From NCBI GenBank assembly GCA_027924645.1, contig BSBN01000242.1:5332001-5396000 (forward strand): a DNA stretch of 64,000 nucleotides, given 5' to 3'. Source of the DNA: Cunninghamia lanceolata. Taxonomy: Eukaryota > Streptophyta > Pinopsida > Cupressales > Cupressaceae. The translations under genes were made by a program, and so were the position numbers. Shown piece after piece: positions 24,680 through 35,649 of the stretch. The notes under the pieces are model-generated. The model saw only the letters and a program-made list of their open reading frames with translations. It ran no database searches and was not told the origin of the DNA. Positions within the stretch are counted from its first letter, which is position 1. Each line of letters begins with the position of its first letter.

Positions 24680-24765
24680 CTTGATTGTTATAGTGATATA
24701 CTTTTATTATTTTAGTATGTGTGTAATAAGACATTGGGATGATGTCTCTTCTTACTAGGGAAGGA

Positions 24766-25384
24766 TGTCACATCTCATTTTTGGGCCTTATTATAATTTA
24801 GATTATTAGACATTTTACTATGCCTGATTTACTATGAGTGATTCCACATGTGTGAAAAGTAACTTTCATGAATGTTATAAATGCGTGATTTTGAAAGTTG
24901 ATTTAAAAATTGAATATTACTGGCACGATTATGGATGTACATTTTGTTTTGTTTCGGCTATGATTTTGGGGAACTAACCTATTAATGAAAATCTAAGTGC
25001 AACTGAGTGTGGGGGAAATGTTGAAGACGAGAACATGGCTGAGGTAGAGATGTTCTAGCTATCTGGAAAGAACTTATAGGATGGATAAATCTGATGCACG
25101 CACACACTCACATAGTTTCATATCATATTGCATCGTTGAAAGGTTTTATTGTGCGTCATTATGTGTTTGCTAATCGTGTTGAGTCTATTATATGGTAAAT
25201 GAATGTGTTTGATGTTTAATGTTTAGTTAAGTATATGCATCGTCGTTGCTACGAAATGTTCTTTAAAATTATAGAAGTTGGCCAAGTATGTGATATTATG
25301 TTCTTTCAACTTAGATATACTAGAATTACATGAGTTAATTACTTTGTATTATCAATAATTATTAGATGTGTTTTTCTTTATTTA

Positions 25385-25419
<35 letters not shown>

Positions 25420-28400
25420 TTTGTTATATTTGTGAATATTCCTTGTTAAACTTAAAAATAAATATCTATTAACAAAGATAAATATATAATATTAAAAATA
25501 TATAAATATTATAAATAGAGATCTAAAAATAATAAAATCTTGTCATGTAAAATTGGGAGTGGCAGTAAAAAAAGAGTTTATTTATTTTCAAACAAAAAAA
25601 TCTATTGTATGGAACGCTAAAAAGCATGCAAAACTAGAGGTAATCGAAGTTAAATCAGTAAAAGGCTTATTCTAAAATTACAATGGGAGATAGAGAAGGT
25701 ATTATGGAAAAAGAGAGAAGGCACGATAGCGGATATACAATTCCAGGGAGCGACAGAAGGAAGACAAGATCAGTAATCAGCCTTATCTTTCAGCGTCAAA
25801 AGGTGAGAAGAAAGAACAGAGAGAAAGAGAGACCAACATCAAGAAGTAGGAATCAACCCTTGAGCAAGCAAGTGAAATCAGGTATTTTTTTCTTAGATGA
25901 ATATTGCAAAATTTGCTATGTATACTATTAAAAATTATGTTATGTTGATGGCCTTCATATTATCTTCCTCTAGCTTATTTGAATACTCTTAGCGATCGGG
26001 TTGTTGTTCACCATTTATACCTCGTCTGTTTGCCCTGTCGCCTTAAATGATTCTTGTCGACTTGTGAATGGTTTCTTTTATTCCATGTTAGATGGCCTAT
26101 GTAGAAGTATTCATGTTTTAGACAATCTTCAACTCTTTATCATACATGAATCAATGACTTTTATACTTTGTGTTGGCTGGAATTATGTTGGCATGTTTTT
26201 AGATTTCTTTATCTGCCATTCTTGAATTTTGAATGCCCTGAATTAATTATTGACTATGTTCTTTTAGCTGGTTATAGATGTATTTAGTGGCCTTCCTTGT
26301 GCTTAGTGGTCATCTTTATGTTTTAATCAACCTAAAATTATTATTGGTGTGGTCTGTGTATTCCAAAATGGCTTTTCCTTGCTTTGTATTATTATTGAAA
26401 TGACTTCTGACTTAAAACAGTCTATGTGCTTTTATTTTATCCCTCTCTCCTAATTTGGAATGACCTGCTTGTTTTTTTAGTGGCTTATTATATTACATGT
26501 ATGTGATATTTCTTTAAATCAACCACTATTCTTATAAATAGCAAACTAATAACCTTCCGGTCAAATAAAAAAATATAAATCAAAAGGTGTTATTAGACTG
26601 AGATTGCCACCAGGTGGAACTTTTGGATGATTGATATCAGTTTTATTGGCTTATATTCTTCTTAGTGACCTTTTTACCTATATCCTCCTGTCATAGTTTA
26701 ATCCCTCTCACTGATGTTTATTATTTCTATCACAAATTTATTGAATCTTCTAGCTATTATTTTAATCACTGTCATTGCTGTATGTTTTATATCAGTCACA
26801 GCTTTATTATTTTCCTGTCGCAAACTATTGTTTATGTCATGTCACAGTTCTTTTTATCTCTATCATTGCTGGTTACTTTGTTCCTATAGTTGTTGTATGT
26901 TTTTATCTCTGTCACAATAAACTTTATTTATTGAACTAGTTTTTACTTCATCCCTTGGCTAGAATTAGTCACCATAGCTTGTTATGCTATTCCTGTAGTT
27001 TGTTCTACTGTTCTTGTAGCTTGTTTTGCTTGTTTCCTGTAGCAGAATTAGCTTACTCTTGTAGAAAACAACAAGGTGCCTATAGAAACTATAGATTAAA
27101 TATTTGACCAACTATTATATTAATGCCTACACTTAAATGTATTTTGGCCCTTATGAAGTTTTTGTAAATTATTTATTTCTCTTCTTAAAATCCCTATTGC
27201 CACATCATTTGAGTAGAATTGTAAACTGCTTGTGGATTGAAATTCATAGTTTTAGATTCATATGGGATATTTATGAAAGATATATGGGATAAAGAATATA
27301 CCTAGTTTTATTGTTTCCATGCGTAAAGTTTGAATGTATCCATGTAGCAAAGATAGGATATATTTATTCAACTCACCTTCTTATGTTGTCACCTAAAGAT
27401 ATTTAATTGGCAATATGACATTAAAATATATACATACATATCTACATAAATTCCTATCATTTTTTATTGTATGAAGTCGTTAACTTGCTTGTTGTTATTC
27501 AATTTCAAATTTAGCTTTATCTAAGAAATTATGAGTGAAACATGAGTTAGGGATTATAACTAGCTTTATCGCTTTATATGTATATCTTGAATGATTAAAT
27601 GCAACTCTTTGTTAGAAATATAGTTTAAAACATAATCTAGTTGATTGCGCAAGAGTAAAGAATGTATAGTTGTATCTAGGTGAGAGTATATAGACACAAG
27701 ATTCTTTTGAGGTAATTAAGAATAAAATGAGTTAAGTTATCTTCAGTTTATGTCTTATTTATGCATCTTGAATAAACATATGCTTAAGCTTTTTCATTAG
27801 AATTATTGCTTGAAAGAGAATTCATTTTGATTGTGCAAAAGAAAAAAAATAGTTTTCTTTGAAAAGAAGGTAGTTTATCTTCTGTGTGTGTTTGGGGTTA
27901 CTTCTTGGGCTAGGATGCCGAATGTGAGCAAACATAGATGGCTTTTCCTCTTTTTAGGATTTGACATTAAACTATTTTATATGCTTGGCCAAGCTGGGAA
28001 TTTGTTGAAATAGATGAATATTTGTCTATCAATACTTTATTTATATATATCTCTGCCACATCCTGTTGTGAGACATTTGCACGTCATCATTTAGATTTGC
28101 ATTTAGACTTTAGGTTGCATCGGGTGTTCCCTCTTACCAGTTGTTTCTAGGTTGTTAGACATTTTGTGCAGGGCTGGGTTTCCTTCATGTCATGAAGGGA
28201 TCTGAGGAAGTGTAATTGCTTCATGGTTGGGCAGAAAAGTGCCTGAGCCATGTTCCTATCTCTCAGCTTGCAGATGACCATGTGGGTCAGTGCAACTAGA
28301 GAGTGTGATTGATTTATTATTCTTATATTGTACTTGATTATTGTCTTGTAATTATCATTGGATGATTTATTGCAAGAAAGCCAAATGGACATTGTATATT

Positions 28401-28554
28401 CTTTATAGTGCTAACACCTGGATTAATCACATGATTTGTAAGATTTAATGATATCATTGATTAATGTTTATGAGTTCTATGTTTTTAGTTAAGTTGATGT
28501 AAATAAGTGGATTATTTACTTTAGTAACTTTTGTTATGGAATGTATACTTTACA
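24766..28554 (+). repeat. TA2 LTR C (3.79 kb)
   Basis: It starts TGTCACATCTC and ends TTTACA. A (TA)n tract lies at about 25387-25417. Near 28218-28308 it has about 90 bases (starting TTGCTTCATGGTTGGGC) where LTR B has about 20 unrelated bases, so B and C are not twin LTRs of a single insertion. Confidence 0.85.
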
Positions 28555-28559
28555 CTCAG

Positions 28560-30060
28560 GGTTTGTTAGGGGTGCCTTGACAAGGGAACATTTCATTCAA
28601 GACTACCAATAAAACTAGTAAGGGGCTAGTTTTGTCCGAGGGTTTTAGCTCCCATGAGGATTTTGCTTATGCATACAAGGCAAATGCAATCCAACATATG
28701 CGACACAACTTGCAGGCTTATTGAACCTGCAACATAAAATGGATATTACTCCTTGCTCATGGAACACTCAATAATCTCTTTAGGGCATGGAGTTTTATTT
28801 GAAGGAGATACTCCAAGCACAGTCTAATTTGTAAGTTTAATTTCTATTGGCCAAGTCTAGTTAATTTTCATTCATGCATAATAGAAACATGTAAATTGCA
28901 TATATAAGGATTTATAGAAATTTATCCAAGTGCCCAAGGGTATTCTGTTTTATTATGTAGATGTGTGGGAGATAGAGATTCCATTCTAAGAAACAAACCT
29001 TGGTTCTAGGATAGCCATGTGCTATGATCAATATTTTGACTTTTAATCCTACTATTGATATTTTTAGTCATGCCAATTTGGGCATGCTTGCCCTATCTAC
29101 CATTGTAGTTTTGGGTTGATTTGTGTTTCTAGAATATTGGGAATGCTTTGGGTAGATTTAATACTATTGATACAATGATGAAAGGCCTTATTAATTCTAT
29201 GGTTGCTCGTATTCAAGTGGATATTGATATATTGAAAGGTTTATCTAATGAAGTGTGGTTGAAGGTTGAAGATAGGGTATGGAAACAAGTACTAGACTAC
29301 AAAAATGCTCCATTTTGTTGTCATAAATGCTTTTATGTGGGAAACATTGATACAACATGTAATGTTATGAATTGTCTACCTCAAACTAAGTGACATGGTG
29401 GAAAGGAGATTGTATAGGGCATTTAATAGTTTAACTAGTTGCAAATTCTGTTGGAGTTCCAAACTATTCTTCTTCTAGGTCTCCTTCAAAACAACTCAAA
29501 GTTAGATGTTATTTCTAATTATTAGGTCTGGAAGGATCAATCTTCTATGGTATCTCCTTCTCAGGAAAGCTTGAAGAATCACACTATAGGGTATAAGGTT
29601 CAGTAGTACCAAAACTAAATGGAAAGGGATGTATTGCAACATATATAAATCAAGATAAGTTAAATGTTAAGCATATGCTTGAATCTTCTCAAGGTGGTAA
29701 TATAAAGATTGATGCCCCTAGTGTTTCTTGTTCTAGTAAAAAAACTCTGGTGAATATGTCCTCATCAAAATAGAAGATGGTTTGATCTACATCTATTGAG
29801 GTTCAAATGCCCATTCCCTAGCCTTTCAATGTTGGTAAGACTTCGTGGCAACTGTGTATGATGTTTTTTAAGAATGGGGTCTTAGTGACTCACCATTAGG
29901 TCAAATTAATCAACCTCTTTCTACATCTCTAGCATCATCTAAATTTGATGAGGAAGATGACAGCACTGGTTGGACTAAAGTGCTATCTTGGAAAACGTAG
30001 CCTAAAAAGCTTGAGAGAGGACATAGGAAAAAATGATATGGAGGTGATTTTTTCCCTTAG
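28560..30060 (+). pseudogene. LINE ORF1 remnant (DUF4283 / zinc-knuckle type)
   Basis: This is a decayed ORF1 (nucleic-acid-binding protein) of a plant LINE. The best stretch is 29104-29393, with LPYLPL, then FW, then IGNALGRFNTID, then ARIQVDIDILKGLS, then VWKQVLDYKNAPF. The knuckle reads CCHKCFYVGNIDTTC, with Asn where the His of GH should be. Upstream pieces (near 28990-29090) and a C-terminal piece (GWTKVLSW, KKLERGHRKK near 29960-30030) are recognisable through several frame changes and stops. No ORF2 follows. Confidence 0.6.
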
Positions 30061-30064
30061 AGTT

Positions 30065-30199
30065 TAGTTTTTTATTTTAGAATGTGTGTTTTTCTTGTTG
30101 GTCTAGGCCCCCTAATTGATCCTCTATATATATATATTGAGGATAAATTAGGGGGACTAGACCAACAAGAAAAGCACACATTCTAAAATAAAAAAACTA
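30065..30199. repeat. Foldback with ~60-bp arms
   Basis: 30065-30124 and 30139-30199 are reverse complements with about three mismatches and one extra base, around a 14-base TA-rich loop. The left arm continues the LINE remnant, so the right arm looks like an inverted copy of the LINE 3' region. Confidence 0.85.
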
Positions 30200-30819
30200 T
30201 ATATATATATAATAAGAAAATCAACTTTCCTATGGCAATAATCACTTCTCTCCAAAAATTATTCAATTCATTATAACATTATACTTTGTGCTACAATCTC
30301 TCTTATGCACAAGGTTTTCAGTTTACCTCTATTTATACTCTCACAATTTAGAGTTGAGCTCACAATCTAGGCTAAAGTCAACATTTAGGATTCACATCAT
30401 ATAAAAAGGCTCATAGTCATTGTCAAATGCATGGCTTGTAGTCAACGGTGCACCCTATATAAAGGTTTCTCATTCTACCCAGGTTCCACATGTCATGGTT
30501 TCAATGTAAAACCAACCCTAGCAACTCCCGTCATGTTCAGATTTGTGTCATGGCCTACATTCAGGTTGGTCCTCCGAGATGTATTTGTAGATTATAGGCC
30601 ATAATTTAAATCATAATGAGGATGGGTGTTAACAATTTTAATTTCTTAAAGTTCTCTTTATAGGGGTTCATGATAAAAAACTTCTTTCAAATTCAGTGCA
30701 AATTAGGCCACGACATGTATTTTATTATATGTGCTACCACTAATTTTATTGTTACAAAGCTCTTTTACTTCATTTGACAATTAATTGAGCATCAACAATT
30801 TGAAAAAACCATGTGAGAT
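30200..30819. other. Unassigned AT-rich stretch
   Basis: No gene is seen. About 30600-30780 resembles 44810-44970 (GATGGGTGT, then AAGTTCTCT, then CTTTCAAATTCA), so it is part of an old dispersed repeat. The chromovirus is inserted at its right edge. Confidence 0.4.
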
Positions 30820-31665
30820 TGATGTAGGAGCATCCCTAGTTCAAGAGCAATCTTGCATTAACCAAAAACATTTGCATTTCAGTTCGTTTGTAGTTCAATT
30901 TGTTTCTTTTCATTTTCTAGTTCAGTTCAGGCGGTTTAGTCAGAAGAAGTTCCTATATTTTGGTCTAGTTGCATTTCAGACCTTGCGGAGCTAGACTTAG
31001 CATCTACATTCATTCATCTACATCATATCCAAAATTCAAAGATCCACACATCATTACCGAAAAGATATCGCTATCAAAAGATCGACTATTTCTCAGAATA
31101 GAGCATCCTGATAATCACAGATAACCAGCTGAAGGAGAAACTTACAGAAGCATTTCCCAATTTGTGAAGCCTAATGACACATCATTTAATGATCTTTGGT
31201 TCATGGCCAACCTTCCCCGAAGATCAGCACATCATTCCATTCATTTTCTGGAGGAATTCTATGCAATTAGGTCTGACCTATCCATGTACACACGTTACAG
31301 TTCTTCACTAGAGTTTGTGACCTTCTTTGGCTGATGCAGAGGAATCTTATGATCTAGACTTGATATATATTGATGTAATAGATCCTTAGGAAAGTAGTTC
31401 ATAAGTTGCTAAGTTCTACATAGATAGTTTGTTCATTTTCTGGTGAAGGAGATTCAAAGCTTTATCTTGCGCATGTATGTAATCAGGCTTGCGAGCCCTA
31501 ATTGTAAGCCCGCATGTTGCTGGTCGATCTCTATTTGAATTCTATGATATACTAAATGACTGAATCTGTATTTGTTCCATCTCTTTGAGTTGTTTCCATT
31601 GTGTTTACACTTGCTGCATGGTCCGAATAGTTCATTATGTGAACCCTCCTACCGTGATTGCACCA
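30820..31665 (+). repeat. Chromovirus 5' LTR
   Basis: It starts TGATGTAGGAGCATCCC and ends GTGATTGCACCA. The first 15 bases match the TA1 LTR start. Confidence 0.93.
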
Positions 31666-31667
31666 AG

Positions 31668-31679
31668 TGGTATCAGAGC
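31668..31679 (+). promoter_or_regulatory. Chromovirus primer-binding site
   Basis: TGGTATCAGAGC is an exact tRNA-Met type site, 2 nt after the LTR. Confidence 0.9.
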
Positions 31680-31787
31680 GAAAGTTTAAATCTTTGTGAG
31701 CGGATTGAGTGAAATTGACAAAGGAATTTTGTAAGATCTTGCTGTGGACAAATTGCCAAATTGAGGCAAGTTACTTGTGTCACAACC

Positions 31788-31806
31788 GATCACCGATTGA
31801 GAGGCA
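31788..31806 (+). other. 19-nt leader block shared with TA1
   Basis: GATCACCGATTGAGAGGCA is identical to 4155-4173 in the leader of TA1 unit 3 and differs at two bases in units 1 and 2. It lies 120 nt after the primer-binding site here and 168 nt after it in TA1. The role is unknown; genome packaging or dimerisation is a guess. Confidence 0.6.
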
Positions 31807-31866
31807 GTTGTCACCCTGTAGTCTGATTGCTGAACCTGAGGTAGTCTACACTTGATCCTAGGAAGA

Positions 31867-33039
31867 ATGCCACCGAGGAGAGTTGCTACTGTTGGAATAG
31901 TGGCTGGAAGAATGGATGAAATGATGGAAATGATGAAAAAAATATGAATTCAATTAGATGTTGTCGAAGAAGATAGGTGAAGAGGGTTAACACTGAGACC
32001 TAATGTTGAAAGTAAGGATGAAGAAGAATTTCAATCTGTTGAACAAACTGGCGAAACCTTAGGAGGTGATGAAGAAGAAGAATCAGATCAAGTAAAGATG
32101 CTGTGAGCTATTTCAAAAATTGGAAAGATACCTAGAGTTGATGTACTGAACTATACTAGTAATTTGAATCCTAAAGAATTGATTGACTGGATAAATGACA
32201 TGGAAGAATACTTTGAATATGAGGAAATTGAAGATCTGGAGAAGGTGAAACTTGCAAAGACAAAGTTGAAAGGACATGCTACTATATGGTGGAAAGAAGT
32301 TCAGTTGGAAAGAAACAAAAGGGGAAAAGAAAAGATTACAAAATGGGATAGGATGGTGACAAAACTAAAGAATCAATTTATACCTGTTGACTATGAGTTG
32401 GAACTATTGAAAAGATTACAAAACCTGAGACAAAAGGAGAAATCTGTGAAGGAGTATATTGAAGAACTTCATAAAATGATCATAAGGATAGGACATAGTG
32501 AAGCAAGCAAGGAGAAAGTGGCTAGATACATCAATGGACTGATGTTGAACATTCAAGAGGAACTAAGCATGGTAAGGATGACATCTCTAGAGGAAGCATA
32601 TTAGTTTACCCTAAAAGTTGAAGAGAAGCTGAATAAGAGGCATGATCAGAGATAAAGAGGAAGAGGTAAATTTCAGAGAGGTAGGACTTATTCCGAAGGA
32701 GAGATATCATTTCTAGAGAAAAACAAGTTTGACAACCCATTTAAGAAGGATGACAGAGATACTATTGCATATTGGAGAAATGACAGAAATTTTCATCCCA
32801 GAGGCAACTATAATTCATACCAGAATGAAGGGTACAGAAGAGAAGGAAGAGGATTGGATAAGAGAACATTCAGAGGTACTTGTTTCAAGTGTGGAGGTGA
32901 AGGACACAGAGCATTTGAATGTAATCAAGGTAGTATAAGTAAGAGGACAGAAAATAGTGGAAGAGTAGCCTATGTTGAAGAAGAACCTGTTGAACTAGGT
33001 GACCCCTATTCTATTGGTATATCAGAGAAAGGAGAATAA
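31867..33039 (+). pseudogene. Chromovirus gag
   Basis: Gag forms the particle and binds the RNA genome. The ATG at 31867 (MPPRRVATVG) opens a phase with early TGA stops at about 31945, 31978 and 32104. The retrotransposon Gag domain is uninterrupted at 32164-32604 (LIDWINDMEEYFEYEEI, GHATIWWKEV, LKNQFIPVDYELELLKRLQN). A TAG and a TAA at about 32602 and 32653 follow. The zinc knuckle at 32881-32922 is intact: CFKCGGEGHRAFEC. A TAA at 33037 divides it from protease in the same phase. Most of these stops can be reached from CGA, CAG or CAA by C-to-T. Confidence 0.92.
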
Positions 33040-33600
33040 TTGGTGATGAGGAGAGCACTCTTTCAAATAGAGACAAATGAGGAACCACTGCAGAGGAAAA
33101 GTTTGTTTAGAACTAGATGCAAATCAGGAGGTAAGTGTTGTAAAGTTGTAATTGATAGCAGTAGTTCAGATAACCTAGTTTCAGAGGAGATGGTGACTAA
33201 GCTGAAGTTGGAAAGGTTGAAACACCCTAAGCCATATCAGATAGCATGGATTCAGGATGATCATAAGGTACTGGTGAGTGAACAATGTTTGGTGAAATTT
33301 CATATTGGATCTTATCATGATGAAGTCTTGTATGATATTATGCCTATAGATGTATGTCATATCTTGTTGGGTAGACCCTGGCAGTATGATAGAAAAGATA
33401 TACATGATGGGAGAAAGAACACATATACTATAACATCAAATGGAAAGAGAATTAATTTGATTCCTTTGGAGGATGATCCTAAAGATGTGGTATGTGGAAA
33501 TGCTAGAATCTGTTTGGTAGATGGAAGGAAATTTCTGGATGGTTTGAGACATGAGAATATGTGTTATGCCTTGATTCCTAAGAAACCTGAAGCATTGAAG
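33040..33600 (+). pseudogene. Chromovirus protease
   Basis: This is a retroviral-type aspartic protease. The active site reads VIDSSSSDNLVS with the Asp codon at 33154. Relatives have DSGSS, so the essential Gly is Ser, which should inactivate it. ILLGRPWQYDRK near 33360-33395 is the second conserved region. The open phase continues without a break into RT until 33841. Confidence 0.88.
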
Positions 33601-34560
33601 AAAGAGACTGAAAAATCACAACCAGAGGAGATAAGAGAGTTGCTAACAGAATATGAAGACATCATATCAGATAATGTACCTAAAGTATTGCCACCTATAA
33701 GGAGTATCAGTCATCACATGGATCTTAAACTTGGAGCAAGTTTGCCTAACAAAGTAGCACACCAGATGACACTGACAGAGAATGAAGAACTAAATAGACA
33801 GATACAAGAGTTGTTGAGGAAAGGTTTGATCAGAGAAAGCTAGAGTCCTTGTGTAGTACCTGCAGTGTTAGCACCAAAGAAAGATGGAGAATGGAGAATG
33901 TGCACCGATTCTATAGCAATAAACAAGATCACCGTTAAGTATAGATTTCCTTTATCTAGAATGGATGATATCAACGATTGTTTGAGTGGAGCAAGATATT
34001 TCACAAAGATAGATTTGAAGAGTGGATACCATCAGATCATGATTAGAGAAGGTGATGAATGGAAGATTGCTTTTAAGACAAATGAAGGATTGTATGAGTG
34101 GTTAGTGATGCCCTTTGGTTTGACAAATGCACTGAGTACTTTCATGAGATTGATGAATGAAGTCTTGAAGAAATTCTTGGGTAAGTTTTTTATTGTATAC
34201 CTGGATGATATACTGATTTTCAGTAAGATAAAAAAGGAACATTTGTGGCATATTAGACAAGTTTTGCAGAGGTTGAGAGAAGAGAAATTGTTGATAGACA
34301 TCAAGAAGTGTAGTTTCATGAAGGAAGAACTATTGTATCTAGGATTTGTGATTTCTGTGGAAGGATTGAAGATGGACCATGAGAAAGTAAGAGCAATTAT
34401 TGAATGGCCTACACCAAAGAGCATTGGAGAAGTTAGATCATTTCATGAATTAGCTAGTTTCTACCGGAAGTTCATCAGAATTTTTAGTTCTGTTTGTAAC
34501 CCTATGACAGAGACAATGAGAGGTGATAGAAAAGATTTCAAGTGGAAATACGGAGCAGAT
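33601..34560 (+). pseudogene. Chromovirus reverse transcriptase
   Basis: A Ty3/gypsy RT with motifs in order: LPPIRSISHHMDL, KGLIRES, a TAG at 33841, [56 protein letters not shown] and [10 protein letters not shown] (YLDD at 34198-34209, catalytic Asps kept). LYLGFVIS and [16 protein letters not shown] follow. Only the TAG interrupts it. The usual PFGLTNAPSTF reads NALSTF. Confidence 0.95.
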
Positions 34561-35010
34561 AAAAATTTTGAATTATTGAAGCAGAAAGTGATAGAGCAAC
34601 CTAGTTTGGCATTACCAGATTTCAATAAGGTATTTCAAGTAGATTGTGATGTAAGTGGAAATGCAATTGGAGTAGTACTAAGTCAAGAAGGCAGACCTGT
34701 AGCATATTTCAGTGAGAAGTTGAATGATGCAAGGAGATGATATTCAGTTTATGATCAAGAGTTCTATGCCATAATTTAAGCCTTGAAGAAGTGGAGACAT
34801 TACTTGTTGCCTAAGGAGTTTGTGTTGTATATAGATCATCAAGATTTGCAATATTTGAACAGTCAAGGTAAGTTGAATCAGAGACATATGAGATGGGTAG
34901 AGTTCATGCAGAGTTATACATTTGTGTTGAAGCATAGGAGTGGAAAATCAAACAAAATTGCTAATGCCTTGAGTAGAAGAAGGAACTTGTTGACAGAAAT
35001 GAGAGTTGAA
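34561..35010 (+). pseudogene. Chromovirus RNase H
   Basis: The RNase H follows RT with [18 protein letters not shown] (first catalytic Asp in the 34642 or 34648 codon; the usual DASG reads DVSG), then [18 protein letters not shown] at 34738 and a TAA near 34777 interrupt RYSVYDQEFYAI. It continues ALKKWRHYLL, VLYIDHQDLQYL, NQRHMRWVEFMQ and HRSGKSNKIANALSRR, all in one phase. Confidence 0.92.
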
Positions 35011-35271
35011 GTGTTGGGTTTTGATGAATTGAAGAACATGTATGAGGGAGACACTGATTTTGCAGAACCTTGGAAAGCATGTAAGGAACCTGTTGTGATA
35101 GATAGGAGCAAGTGGTTGGACTATTTCATTCAAGAAGATATGTTGTTTAAAGGAAATCAGTTGTGCATACCTAAGAGTTCAATGAGGTATAATTTAATCA
35201 AGGAGAAACACAGTGGTGGATTGGCAGGACATTTTGGCATTGATAAGACAGTAGCTTTGGTAAGTGAAAAC
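35011..35271 (+). pseudogene. Chromovirus integrase, N-terminal part before the insertion
   Basis: The zinc-binding region begins HSGGLAGHFGIDKT, followed by ALVSEN, where Copia-GP interrupts. The missing continuation (YFWPQIHKDV) starts at 40606. Confidence 0.9.
35267..35271 (+). repeat. Copia-GP copy 1 target-site duplication, left
   Basis: AAAAC is repeated at 40604-40608; both belong to the codons for SENYFW. Confidence 0.92.
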
Positions 35272-35636
35272 TGTTGGTGTGAACACATAATTCACACATG
35301 TTAAGTTGACTTAGTGATTCTTCTAGATGTCTAGTTGAGTCTAGTTGTGTGTTGAGTTGTTGATAGTTGGAGTGAGTTGTCTTATCCTCCACATGTGTAA
35401 TTAATTATCATCCTCTAATTGGCACATGTTGTAGGAATATCTCCACCTTTCACTCCACCTTTTTAACTCTCACCTTGCCTTTATAAGTAAGGCTCTCTCA
35501 TTGTATTTCATACAATCTAATACAGCTTCATATGATCTTTGCTCCATTGTTTTAGCATCTTCTCTTGTCATCTTTGTGTGGAAAGTTGTCTTGATTGCAA
35601 GTGATCTTGGCTTGTTGAGTCACATTGAATATTACA
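35272..35636 (+). repeat. Copia-GP copy 1 5' LTR
   Basis: It runs from TGTTGGTGTGAAC to AATATTACA, directly against the primer-binding site. Confidence 0.93.
35480..35487 (+). promoter_or_regulatory. TATA box in Copia-GP LTR
   Basis: TTTATAAG, in CTTGCCTTTATAAG, recurs in the 3' LTR (40447-40454) and, inverted, in copy 2 (48874-48881). It lies about 150 bases before the LTR end. Confidence 0.6.
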
Positions 35637-35649
35637 TGGTATCAGAGCC
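35637..35649 (+). promoter_or_regulatory. Copia-GP primer-binding site
   Basis: TGGTATCAGAGCC follows the LTR with no spacer and exactly matches the tRNA-Met type. Confidence 0.9.

Larger units (their letters stand above)
21214..24765 (+). repeat. TA2 internal region (complete copy)
   Basis: Between LTRs B and C there are about 3.3 kb, not counting a 259-bp LINE insertion with its duplicated site. I see no Gag, protease, RT or integrase motif in any frame, only open stretches under 80 codons. The sequence at 23133-23147 (TTTCCTAGCTTGA) is the intact version of the site occupied by TA1. Confidence 0.75.
12889..28554 (+). mobile_element. TA2: array of large non-coding LTR elements (LTRs A, B, C)
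   Basis: Three long LTRs begin TGTCACATCTCATTTTTGG at 14224, 17561 and 24766, each after GGGGAAGGA or GGGAAGGA. LTRs B and C end TTTACA; LTR A is cut short. The piece 12889-14223 aligns with 23143-24765, so it is the 3' part of an internal region. The single full internal region (21214-24765) has a primer-binding site but no convincing frame, so this is a large LTR element without proteins (LARD-like). CTCAG at 28555 would be the right flank duplication; the left flank is not visible. Confidence 0.8.

Noticed and set aside
16223..26920. Cys/Tyr/Leu-rich frames in TA2 LTRs resembling membrane proteins
   Set aside because: They come from a T-rich stretch with 22-bp repeats; frames shift between LTR copies.
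20561..28013. A 60-codon open frame present in both LTR B (20561-20743) and LTR C (27831-28013) of TA2
   Set aside because: About ten residues differ for roughly sixteen base changes, so changes are mostly replacing; it shows no sign of protein constraint.
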